Source: CAZJRQ01 sp964548535 (GTDB lineage: Bacteria > Bacillota > Clostridia > Oscillospirales > Ruminococcaceae). From it: 32,616 nucleotides of DNA. Location of the stretch: positions 1-32,616 of the forward strand of contig CAZJRQ010000027.1 in the NCBI GenBank assembly GCA_964548535.1, given 5' to 3'. This document shows, in pieces, positions 15,789 through 23,152 of this stretch (positions are counted from its first letter, which is position 1; each line of letters begins with the position of its first letter). Both the position numbers and the translations under genes were made by a program. The notes under the pieces are model-generated. The model was not told the origin of the DNA. It did not search any database and saw nothing but the letters and a program-made list of their open reading frames with translations.

Positions 15789-16646
15789 TTGGGAACAATT
15801 ATATCACAGATTATAAATGGTCTTAATCAAGCTTCAATATTGCTTATTGCAACAATGGGACTTGTTATTATATTTGGATATATGAATATAATCAACATGG
15901 CTCATGGTTCTATGATTATGATTGGTGCATTTGCGGGACTTGTGCTTACGCAAAATTTTGGTATGCCATTTGGATTTGCATTGGTTGGTTCTTTTCTAAT
16001 AACTGCATTATTTGGAATGGTTGTTGAACGTATTATAATAAAACGGCTTTATGATAAACCAACTGAAACTATTCTTGCAACATATGCGTTATCAATTATT
16101 TTGACTGAGATTATTAGAATGAGATTTCCGCTTTCGCAAAATGTTAGTATGCCGATTACTGGTAATTTTCAAATCGGCGGTGTAACTATACCATATTATA
16201 ATGTATTCGTTTTGTGCTTTGCTATATTGCTGCTTTTATTTACTCTGTTTTTGTTCAAGAAAACTAAGTTTGGAAAACAGCTTAGCTCGGTAACTCAAAA
16301 CAGAGCAATGACAGAATGCTTGGGAATAAAAACTTCGAGAATTGATACAATTACGTTTGGGTATGGTGCTGGACTTGCTGGAGTTGCTGGCTGTGTGCTT
16401 GCTCCTACTACTGGAGCTTCTTATGATATGGGTTCATCATATCTTACTGAATGCTTTATGACTGTTGTTGTCGGCGGAGTTCAGTCCTTTGCCGGTGCTG
16501 CATTGTCGTCAACTATAATTGGTGAAGGAAGAACAATTCTTGCAGGATTTTCAAATGAGACATGGGCGAAAATTATTGTATTTATTACTGTTATAGTAAT
16601 AATTCGCATTAAGCCACAGGGCTTATTTACTAAGGAAAGGAGATAA
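15789..16646 (+). CDS. urtB: branched-chain/urea-type ABC permease 1
   Basis: 285 residues, about eight membrane segments, LivH/UrtB family. Typical sequence is FGYMNIINMAHGSMIMIGA near the N-terminus, and near the C-terminus MTVVVGGVQSFAGA, which matches the glycine-rich cytoplasmic loop that contacts the ATPases. The TTG start has AAAGGAG nine bases upstream. It lacks the long N-terminal extension of many proteobacterial UrtB proteins, and its length is that of LivH. It pairs with the next permease to form the channel. A gap of nine bases to the next gene indicates one operon. Confidence 0.88.
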   Translation: MGTIISQIINGLNQASILLIATMGLVIIFGYMNIINMAHGSMIMIGAFAGLVLTQNFGMPFGFALVGSFLITALFGMVVERIIIKRLYDKPTETILATYALSIILTEIIRMRFPLSQNVSMPITGNFQIGGVTIPYYNVFVLCFAILLLLFTLFLFKKTKFGKQLSSVTQNRAMTECLGIKTSRIDTITFGYGAGLAGVAGCVLAPTTGASYDMGSSYLTECFMTVVVGGVQSFAGAALSSTIIGEGRTILAGFSNETWAKIIVFITVIVIIRIKPQGLFTKERR

Positions 16647-16655
16647 CGCTGATTT

Positions 16656-17744
16656 ATGGACGGTTTAAAACAAAAAATCAGAAAAATGCCGGTGAACAGG
16701 TATATTGACATTCTGATGCTTATTTTTGTAGTAGTTTTCCCTTTGTTTGTAAAAGAATTTCGTGTGGAAATGATGGGAAGATATCTCTGTTACGCAATCT
16801 TTGCATTATCACTTGATCTTTTGTGGGGATATACTGGACTGCTTAGTCTTGGTCATGCGGTTTTGTTCGGACTAGGAGGATATGCGATAGGCATTTGCTA
16901 TCAGATACAGAATGGAGTGCCTGCATTTATGCAGCGTGAGGGTATTACGGAGATACCTTGGTTTTATAAGGTGCTGGAAAACCCAATAGCCGCATCTTTT
17001 ATGGGTATTTTAATTCCTGCAATATTTGCATGTGTACTGGGATTCTTTATGTTTTCTAGCAAAATCAACGGTGTTTTCTTTACAATCATAACCTTGGCGT
17101 TAGCACAGATATTTAGTGACTTTATAATTAATGTTCAAAAATACACAAATGGTTTTAATGGGCTTCAAGGTATTAAACGTTTTTCTATTAATGGCGGTGA
17201 GCCGCTGGATAAGATTACATACTATTATATAATAGTAGCTATAACAGTTTTAGTGTTTCTGTTTTGTTTATGGCTTTCAAAGAGTCGTGTTGGAAAGGTT
17301 GCGGTTTCAATTCGTGAAAATGAATCAAGACTTGGATTCTTCGGTTACAACGCTGCTGCTTTTAAAATAATTATTTTTACAATATCAGGAGCACTTGCTG
17401 GACTTGCCGGCGTTCTTTATGCTCCTGCAACCAGCACTATTACTACTGAGGATATTGGTGTTGCTGCCTCGACAATGGTTGTAATTTGGATTGCTGTAGG
17501 CGGTAGAGTAAATCTAACTGGTGCTGTTTTCGGAACAATTTTGCTCAACTGGGTTCAAAGCATACTTTCAGAGAATTTCTCAGGAATATGGCAGCTTATT
17601 ATCGGTATACTTTTGCTTTTGGTGATTTTCTTTATCCCAAATGGAATTGTAGGTCAGCTAATTGAGCTTCAGAGAAGGTCAAGAAGTGATAAAAAGAAAA
17701 ATGAAATTTCTAAAAAATCTGTTATAGAATTGGAGGGTGCATGA
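16656..17744 (+). CDS. urtC: branched-chain/urea-type ABC permease 2
   Basis: 362 residues, LivM/UrtC family, with about nine or ten membrane segments. Landmarks are the N-terminal LLWGYTGLLSLGHAVLFGLG, a central periplasmic insertion, the cytoplasmic block VGKVAVSIRENESRLGFFGY and GALAGLAGVLYAP. The length and the shared GLLSLGH block agree with UrtC. It partners the product of the preceding gene. The stop overlaps the start of the ATPase gene, indicating translational coupling. The substrate is inferred from the operon. Confidence 0.88.
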   Translation: MDGLKQKIRKMPVNRYIDILMLIFVVVFPLFVKEFRVEMMGRYLCYAIFALSLDLLWGYTGLLSLGHAVLFGLGGYAIGICYQIQNGVPAFMQREGITEIPWFYKVLENPIAASFMGILIPAIFACVLGFFMFSSKINGVFFTIITLALAQIFSDFIINVQKYTNGFNGLQGIKRFSINGGEPLDKITYYYIIVAITVLVFLFCLWLSKSRVGKVAVSIRENESRLGFFGYNAAAFKIIIFTISGALAGLAGVLYAPATSTITTEDIGVAASTMVVIWIAVGGRVNLTGAVFGTILLNWVQSILSENFSGIWQLIIGILLLLVIFFIPNGIVGQLIELQRRSRSDKKKNEISKKSVIELEGA

Positions 17745-18520
17745 TGAGTACAGCTACTGCGGAAAAGCAAATGCTAAAAATACACGATCTTTCTGTATCA
17801 TTTTCAGGATTTATGGCTATATCTGATTTGGATATGGAGGTTGAAGAGGGGCGTATTCACGTAATAATTGGTCCGAACGGAGCTGGAAAAAGCACTCTTA
17901 TGGATTTAATAACAGGTAAAACAAAGTCTACAAGCGGAGAAATATATTTCAACGGTCATAATATTACAAACAAAGACCCTGGAACTATTGCTTCTAAATA
18001 TCACATTGGACGAAAGTTTCAGGGCCCAAACGTTTTTGACAATATGACTGTTTATGAGAATATTGAAATTGCATTAAAGGGATACACCTCTATTACTAAA
18101 GCGTTTAAATATCACAGAGGTGCTGAGCAGAAAATTCAAATTGTTGATGTTCTTGATAAAATAAATCTTTACGACCAACGTAACATCATGGCGACAGAGC
18201 TTTCTCATGGTCAAAGGCAATGGCTTGAAATTGGAATGGTTATTGCACAATCTCCTATGCTGATTATTCTTGATGAACCAGCTGCTGGCATGACTGATGT
18301 TGAAACTTACAAAACAGGCGAAATGATAAAAGAGCTTGCAAAAAATCATACTTTGATAGTTATTGAGCATGATATTGAATTTGTAGAGCAGATTGCTGAT
18401 TATGTTACGGTTTTACATCAGGGAAGAAAGCTTGCTGAGGGTGAATTTTCGCAAGTAAAGAATGATCCTAAGGTCATTCAGGTTTATCTTAAAGATGATC
18501 TTGATGAGGAGGGTGACTGA
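17744..18520 (+). CDS. urtD: ABC transporter ATPase, LivG/UrtD type
   Basis: 258 residues. Walker A GPNGAGKSTL near residue 46, Q-loop KFQGPNVF, signature LSHGQRQWLEIGM, Walker B LIILDEPAAGM and switch His in VIEHDIEFV are all present, so it should be an active ATPase. The LSHGQ signature and DEPAAGM are typical of UrtD/LivG. Two ATGs overlap the urtC stop (17741 and 17744); the second has the better spacing from GGAGGG. It forms the motor with the ATPase encoded next. Confidence 0.9.
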   Translation: MSTATAEKQMLKIHDLSVSFSGFMAISDLDMEVEEGRIHVIIGPNGAGKSTLMDLITGKTKSTSGEIYFNGHNITNKDPGTIASKYHIGRKFQGPNVFDNMTVYENIEIALKGYTSITKAFKYHRGAEQKIQIVDVLDKINLYDQRNIMATELSHGQRQWLEIGMVIAQSPMLIILDEPAAGMTDVETYKTGEMIKELAKNHTLIVIEHDIEFVEQIADYVTVLHQGRKLAEGEFSQVKNDPKVIQVYLKDDLDEEGD

Positions 18521-19215
18521 TGCTTGATATTCAAAATATTTATGTTAATTACGGAAAAAGTAAGGTTATTGACGGAATAAATCTGCACATCGAACAGGGA
18601 GAAAAGCTAGTTATCATGGGCAAAAACGGTGTAGGCAAGACGACACTTTTGAAAGCTATTATGGGAGTTTTGCCATGTGAGACCGGCTCGATTAATTTTT
18701 TTGATAAAGATGTAACCAAGCTTGCACCGCATTCACGCTCGGTTATGGGAATGGCTTATGTTCCTCAGGGGCGTGAGATTATTTCCGATCTTACTGTTGA
18801 GGAAAATCTTGATTTGGGAGGATATGCTCATACAAAGAATCTTGCGGCTCAAAAAGAAATAGTTATGGATCTTTTTCCGGCACTTGTTGAACATATTGGC
18901 CGAAAGGGCGGAGTATTATCAGGCGGACAGCAACAGCAATTAGCCATAGGCAGAGCTTTGATGTCTAACCCTAAAATGCTTTTGTTAGATGAGCCTACTG
19001 AGGGTATTCAGCCGAATGTAGTCGCTGAGATTGCTCATATTCTTAATCGCATAAAGAATGAGATGAATATAACTATTGTTGTTGTTGAGCAGAATGTTCG
19101 ATTTGCTACAAAAGTTGCAGATAGATTTATTATGGTTCAGAAAGGCAAGATTGCCGCAAGCGGAAATAAAAGTGATATGACTGATGATTTAGTTAAGAAA
19201 TATTTGTCTGTATAA
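18520..19215 (+). CDS. urtE: ABC transporter ATPase, LivF/UrtE type
   Basis: 231 residues. Walker A GKNGVGKTTL, Q-loop VPQGREI, signature LSGGQQQQLAIGRALM, Walker B LLLDEPTEGIQPNVV and the switch His position taken by Gln (VVVEQNVRFA), as is usual for LivF/UrtE. DEPTEGIQP is characteristic of UrtE. The start overlaps the urtD stop by one base (TGATG), with GAGGAGGGTG upstream. It is the last gene of the amidase-importer operon and is followed by a strong terminator. Confidence 0.9.
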   Translation: MLDIQNIYVNYGKSKVIDGINLHIEQGEKLVIMGKNGVGKTTLLKAIMGVLPCETGSINFFDKDVTKLAPHSRSVMGMAYVPQGREIISDLTVEENLDLGGYAHTKNLAAQKEIVMDLFPALVEHIGRKGGVLSGGQQQQLAIGRALMSNPKMLLLDEPTEGIQPNVVAEIAHILNRIKNEMNITIVVVEQNVRFATKVADRFIMVQKGKIAASGNKSDMTDDLVKKYLSV

Positions 19216-19223
19216 TCGAATAT

Positions 19224-19273
19224 AAAAAGAGTAAATTGACTAATTAAATTTCAGTCAATTTACTCTTTTTTCT
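19224..19273 (+). terminator. bidirectional terminator ending the amidase-importer operon
   Basis: AAAAAGAGTAAATTGACT and AGTCAATTTACTCTTTTT form a perfect 18-base inverted repeat followed by a T-tract. Confidence 0.92.
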
Positions 19274-19366
19274 AATATGATTTCTGTTGAGTTTATATGC
19301 TATTGATCAACACAGGGCATATAAATTTGAAAAAAATTTAGTTGTTATGATTATAGTTTTTGTCTT

Positions 19367-19399
19367 TTAGTATATCTTTGCTGCATATTGATATACTAA
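19367..19399. promoter_or_regulatory. perfect inverted repeat upstream of the 79-aa gene
   Basis: TTAGTATATC and GATATACTAA, ten-base perfect arms with a 13-base spacer, end 37 bases before the ATG. It could be an operator or a 5' UTR hairpin. Confidence 0.5.
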
Positions 19400-19436
19400 A
19401 TAGATATCATTATTAAAATTATAAGGAGATAAAAAA

Positions 19437-19676
19437 ATGAATCGTAACGAACTAATACAACAGGTTAAAGAGGAATATGCAAGTTTGGCACATAGTGAAA
19501 ACCAACAGCACTTTCATCAGACTGCAACTGATATTACACCTGAGGCATATTACGAAAAACTATTAAATGCTGTTATTACTGAAATCTCAAACGGTAAATT
19601 TGATAATTACCAATCAGGAAATTCAATTGTCAATGCAGTAGCGGTTGATAAAACTTTGCTGTCTGAATGGAAGTAA
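19437..19676 (+). CDS. small protein of unknown function (79 aa)
   Basis: Not recognised. The 79-residue product is soluble and mildly acidic, with no signal or membrane segment. It looks helical at the N-terminus (NELIQQVKEEYASLAH), with HFHQTATDITPEAYYEKLL, then ISNGKFDNYQSG, and ends SEWK. An AAGGAGAT site eight bases before the ATG strongly supports translation. It has its own upstream gap with a perfect inverted repeat and sits between two terminators, so it is a stand-alone gene. Confidence 0.7.
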   Translation: MNRNELIQQVKEEYASLAHSENQQHFHQTATDITPEAYYEKLLNAVITEISNGKFDNYQSGNSIVNAVAVDKTLLSEWK

Positions 19677-19876
19677 TAAGCTTGATATCTATGAATTGTT
19701 TAGTTTTAAAAGTAATATAAAACCAAAAATCGCCAACAGAAAGTACGAACAAACCATTCTGTGCAGAAATATCAAAATAATCTTTTTGATTTCTCTTTTG
19801 GTTAACCACTGTTTTTTAATTTCAGTATTTCTTTTTAATATTTCTGAATGTGTCTGTATTTTCTTGGCGTAAAATT

Positions 19877-19917
19877 CCTCTTATGGTTTCTATTATACCA
19901 TAGGAGGCTCTTTTTTT
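19877..19917 (+). terminator. intrinsic terminator downstream of the 79-aa gene
   Basis: CCTCTTATGGT pairs with ACCATAGGAGG (one wobble), followed by CTCTTTTTTT. The 414-base gap 19677-20090 contains this, a promoter at 20026-20054 and no supported gene. Confidence 0.75.
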
Positions 19918-20025
19918 CTATGTCCGTCCTTTAGTTTATGTTAATTTGATTTTAAATCTTAAAACAAATTAATTCTACAAAACTCAAGGGAAAGGCTATG
20001 TTTTTTTAGTAAAGCCAAAATATAG

Positions 20026-20054
20026 TTGAATTTTTCGTAAATGCATGGTATAAT
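20026..20054 (+). promoter_or_regulatory. predicted sigma-A promoter for the LytTR remnant and kinase
   Basis: TTGAAT, a 17-base spacer and TATAAT, 36 bases before the start codon at 20091. Confidence 0.75.
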
Positions 20055-20090
20055 AATGCTAATTTAGTAAGTTATTAGTGAGGCGATTTT

Positions 20091-20360
20091 ATGAAAATAG
20101 CGGTTTGCGATTATGAAAAATATTTCAGAGATATTTTAATTGAACATTTAGATAGATATGCCAGCATTTACAATTATGATTTTTTCTATCGTTCTCATCG
20201 CTCTTTTATTGTTAATTTCAAGCATATAAAAAGTTATTCCAATACTATCATAATATTTGAAAATGGAGAAAAGGCGATGCTAACTAAAACAAAGTATGCT
20301 AAATTTCAAAAAGAGTATATGTTGTATTTAAAAAGAGAAAGAACTGGTGTGGCAAGATGA
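20091..20360 (+). pseudogene. internally deleted LytTR-family response regulator (89 aa)
   Basis: The first ~31 residues (MKIAVCDYEKYFRDILIEHL) are the start of a receiver domain. Residues ~32-85 (FYRSHRSFIVNFKHIKSY onward) are the second half of a LytTR DNA-binding domain. Everything between is missing: the rest of the receiver with its phospho-acceptor Asp, and the first part of LytTR, about 150 residues against the usual ~240. The second residue of the acidic pair is also changed (CDYEK rather than CDDEK). The deletion is in frame, the promoter and start remain, and the stop overlaps the kinase start in ATGA, so the remnant is probably still translated and may serve only to couple kinase translation. 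It could conceivably have residual DNA binding. Confidence 0.8.
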
Positions 20361-21670
20361 TTTTTATCTATACTGCGGAATTTGTTTTAATTTCTATTTT
20401 ATGCGTTTTAAATATAAACCATATTCTTTCTAATCTTTTCAGAAGCAATAAATTTCAGTTTAAAATAAGTCCTGTTTTTGTAGTTTTTATCATCAATTCA
20501 ATTATTTTCACACCTTGTTTACTGCTGAATGTCCCGCCTGTTTTTTCATTGATTATAACTATGTCTTATTATATCTTTTTATTTGTTTATATACTAATTT
20601 CCAACAAATCAATCAAAAGAATTAAGGCTATATATGTAACGATTTTATACTTGTTCGTTGATTCTGTTTTCTCGTCTTTAGTACTTATATTGTTCGATAT
20701 TTTCACACAATCTAAAAACGAAAGATTGATTATATGGACTGCATCAATTATTTTTAATGCAATCATTTGTGTAATAACATGTATATCGTCTAGAAAAAGG
20801 AGATTTAAAACAGTTCCAAACACTGAGGTAATTTCAACGTCAACTTATGTTATGATTTTATTAGCTATTATTTTTTCTGGAGGTTTAGTAGAAAATCAAA
20901 AACAGCGCACATCAAATATAATTTTGCAAAATGACATAACAAAAATATTTATTTTGATAACTACAATATTGTTCATTATAATAATTATTTCTCTTTTAAT
21001 AAATTGTGTATCAAAGGTGTATTTTGAAAATGCATCAAAAATATTAGAAAATCAAGTTAGTACTCAAGTTGAATACTATAACACGATTGATAATTTAAAT
21101 GAAGAAATTCGTGAACTCAGACATGATTATAAAAATCATATGCTATGTATTCAATCTTTAATTGAGCATGAAGAATATGATGATGCAAGTCAATACATAT
21201 CTCAAATTACAAAGCAAAATATTATAGAAGGAATGCGTTTTTATACTGGGAATAAGATTGCTGATAGTATATTAAATGATAAGTTCGAAAAAGCAAAAAT
21301 GTTCAATGCAGAAATTGTTTTTGAAGGTGAAATAACCAATAGTATTTCAGCATTTGATATATGCACGATTTTGTCAAACGCAATTGACAACGCCATAGAA
21401 TCCTGCCAAAAACAAAAAACTGCCATAACAAAAGTTATAGCAGTTCACTGTATTTATTCTAAAGGTATTCAAATGATTAAAATAACTAATCCAATTAATG
21501 AAAATCTAAACCTGGATAATGGACTTATTTCCACTTCCAAGGATGATAAAATCTCGCACGGATTCGGTTTGTATAATATACAAAAAGTGGTTAGAAATCA
21601 TAGAGGGGATTTTGATATTTCAGTCCATGATGGCTTGTTTGTACTTTGGGTTGGATTTAAAATTGACTAG
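20357..21670 (+). CDS. AgrC/ComD-like sensor histidine kinase
   Basis: 437 residues. The N-terminal ~210 contain about six membrane segments, as in peptide-pheromone receptors. A helical linker leads to ELRHDYKNHM with the phospho-acceptor His, then a GHKL ATPase of the HATPase_c_5 type with the N-box (LSNAIDNAIESC) and the G-box (SHGFGLYNIQKVV). The family senses autoinducing or bacteriocin-type peptides and signals to LytTR regulators. Here the adjacent regulator is internally deleted, and no agrB-like processing protease or precursor peptide was found nearby, so the kinase either speaks to a regulator elsewhere or is an orphan. It overlaps the remnant gene by four bases. Confidence 0.85.
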   Translation: MIFIYTAEFVLISILCVLNINHILSNLFRSNKFQFKISPVFVVFIINSIIFTPCLLLNVPPVFSLIITMSYYIFLFVYILISNKSIKRIKAIYVTILYLFVDSVFSSLVLILFDIFTQSKNERLIIWTASIIFNAIICVITCISSRKRRFKTVPNTEVISTSTYVMILLAIIFSGGLVENQKQRTSNIILQNDITKIFILITTILFIIIIISLLINCVSKVYFENASKILENQVSTQVEYYNTIDNLNEEIRELRHDYKNHMLCIQSLIEHEEYDDASQYISQITKQNIIEGMRFYTGNKIADSILNDKFEKAKMFNAEIVFEGEITNSISAFDICTILSNAIDNAIESCQKQKTAITKVIAVHCIYSKGIQMIKITNPINENLNLDNGLISTSKDDKISHGFGLYNIQKVVRNHRGDFDISVHDGLFVLWVGFKID

Positions 21671-21797
21671 TGTTAGTCGTGTTGTGTAATCTCCAAATAC
21701 TAGGCGAATACAACCCACACAATCGTGAGAATTTCTTTTTATTGATCTCTCATTTTTTATACTTCTGATAATACTTGTAAAACACGGTATGGATTCA

Positions 21798-22478
21798 TCA
21801 ATCGTTATTCGTGTTGGGACTAGCTTCAAGGCGGTAGATTGGGAAACCTTGTTCTGAAAAACGTTTTTCGTATTCTGTTACAATGTTATCCTCAAAATTA
21901 GACTGGTGCAAATCAAGTGAAACATTCTTTAGCAGCCAGCCGTTTTGAGAAAATTCTTCAAGTGAAAATTCAAAGAAATTTCTGTTGTCCGTCTTTTGAT
22001 GAACTTCACCGCCGTTGGCTAAAAGTTTTTCGTAAATACTTAGAAAATTTCGGTGGGTAAGTCGGTGTGCGGCATAAGATTTTTTAGGAAATGGGCAGCT
22101 GAAATTTAGATAAATTTGTCCGATTGAACCGTTTGTCAAATAAGACTCAAGATACTCAGCTCCGCCTCTAAGAAATTTAAGGTTTGGAATGCCTTGCTCC
22201 TTTGCCTTTTCTGCGGCGTCGACAATTACATTGCTCGCTTTTTCAACTGCAAAGTAGTTGATATTAGGATTTCGCTTTGCAATTTCGCAAGCAAACTGCC
22301 CCTTCCCACATCCAATTTCAAGGTGGATAGGGTTGTCATTTCCAAAAATTTCTCTGTAATTTAGTATGGTGTCAATCGTCTGGATTTGATAGTTTTTGTC
22401 GTCCTGGTCCATATAAATTATATAGTCAGAGCAGTTTTCAAGACGCTCCTCTAGATTTTTTTTTCTTCTCATTCTCAT
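21798..22478 (-). CDS. trmB: tRNA (guanine-N7-)-methyltransferase
   Basis: 226 residues. TrmB makes m7G at position 46 of the tRNA variable loop using S-adenosylmethionine. It shows the AdoMet-binding motif (LEIGCGKGQFACEIAKRNP), VEKASNVI, LNFSCPFPKKSYAAHRLTHRNF, KTDNRNFFEFSL and the C-terminal TEYEKRF. The usual motif is (F/S)DPWPKKRH; here Cys and Phe replace Asp and Trp, an oddity in a motif taking part in catalysis. The start lies two bases after the stop of the preceding gene, with AAAGGA inside that gene's end, implying translational coupling. It is the last gene of the rodA-galK run. Confidence 0.92.
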   Translation of the reverse strand: MRMRRKKNLEERLENCSDYIIYMDQDDKNYQIQTIDTILNYREIFGNDNPIHLEIGCGKGQFACEIAKRNPNINYFAVEKASNVIVDAAEKAKEQGIPNLKFLRGGAEYLESYLTNGSIGQIYLNFSCPFPKKSYAAHRLTHRNFLSIYEKLLANGGEVHQKTDNRNFFEFSLEEFSQNGWLLKNVSLDLHQSNFEDNIVTEYEKRFSEQGFPIYRLEASPNTNND

Positions 22479-22480
22479 AA

Positions 22481-23074
22481 TTATTTCATTCCTTTTGAAG
22501 ATTTTGATTTGCTTTTTTTACTTCTGTGCAGAAAATAATCGCTGTCGCTTGTGCAATCGCGCCACTCAACAGCCGCACCTGTCAGCACGTTTTCAAGAGG
22601 GTATACGGTAATCATAATTTCGTCGTCCTCGTCCTCTTTGTATTTGGGATTGATTTTGAAAGTGATTTCGGAGTTTATTTGCTCCAAAAATGCAATTTCA
22701 GGTTCTTTTTCATCATCGCTATCATCGCGAAATTGCGGTGCACATGGAATGCAAATCTCAGGACATTTTACTTGATAGATTTTCTTGCCGTCGCTTTTGG
22801 TTATGTAATTCATTTTTTTGTTCATGGTCTTTGGACCTTTGGCGTTGCCAGTTGTGATAATAATGTTATCTAAAACAAGTTTTCCACTGTCAACAGCATC
22901 ACCGGAGATCGCAACCACAAGTCCTTTTTTAGACATAAGTCCTACGCTTTCAACTCCGAAAGTGTAGGTTAATCCGTCGATTAGAACCTCTCCGCAGGTT
23001 GTGAACTTGAGTTTGATTTCGGGCGCATTCATTCTTTTTATTGTTTCATTTAAGTTTTTAAATGGGTTTTTCAT
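22481..23074 (-). CDS. conserved-looking protein of unknown function (197 aa)
   Basis: Not recognised. Soluble, 197 residues, no signal or membrane segment. The N-terminal part is beta-rich (LKFTTCGEVLIDGLTYTFGVESVGL), the middle has a Cys/Pro cluster (VKCPEICIPCAPQF), followed by an acidic stretch (DDSDDEKEPE), another acidic patch (KEDEDDE), and a basic Ser/Lys-rich tail. Three cysteines at CPEICIPC could bind a metal, but no known motif is matched. It sits tightly before trmB (two bases) and 78 bases after galK, so it is co-transcribed with them. Its ribosome site is a weak AGGAG about eight bases before the ATG. Confidence 0.65.
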   Translation of the reverse strand: MKNPFKNLNETIKRMNAPEIKLKFTTCGEVLIDGLTYTFGVESVGLMSKKGLVVAISGDAVDSGKLVLDNIIITTGNAKGPKTMNKKMNYITKSDGKKIYQVKCPEICIPCAPQFRDDSDDEKEPEIAFLEQINSEITFKINPKYKEDEDDEIMITVYPLENVLTGAAVEWRDCTSDSDYFLHRSKKSKSKSSKGMK

Positions 23075-23152
23075 TGCTAGTTCTCCTGTATAATTTTTCT
23101 AGTTTTTGTGTACGTAAAACTGCACTATTATATATCAGTGCGAAATATTGCA

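Noticed and set aside
13137..19215. Urea uptake and urease system
   Set aside because: The importer is UrtABCDE-like, but no urease subunit or urea amidolyase gene is present and the enzyme gene is an amidase, so short amides are the better substrate guess.
19645..19872. Plus-strand 75-codon frame overlapping the 79-aa gene's end
   Set aside because: Out of frame with the supported gene, no ribosome site, and composition typical of AT-rich noncoding sequence.
19690..19875. Minus-strand open frame of about 55 codons with a hydrophobic C-terminal helix (FLHRMVCSYFLLAIFGFILL)
   Set aside because: It looks protein-like, but no ATG, GTG or TTG lies at its beginning and there is no ribosome binding site; it could be a remnant. 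Not called as a gene.
21671..21797. Terminator between the AgrC-like kinase and trmB
   Set aside because: Only a five-base TGAGA/TCTCA stem before a T-tract and a weak TTGTGT/ACACAA pairing are seen; too weak to call, although a convergent terminator is expected here.
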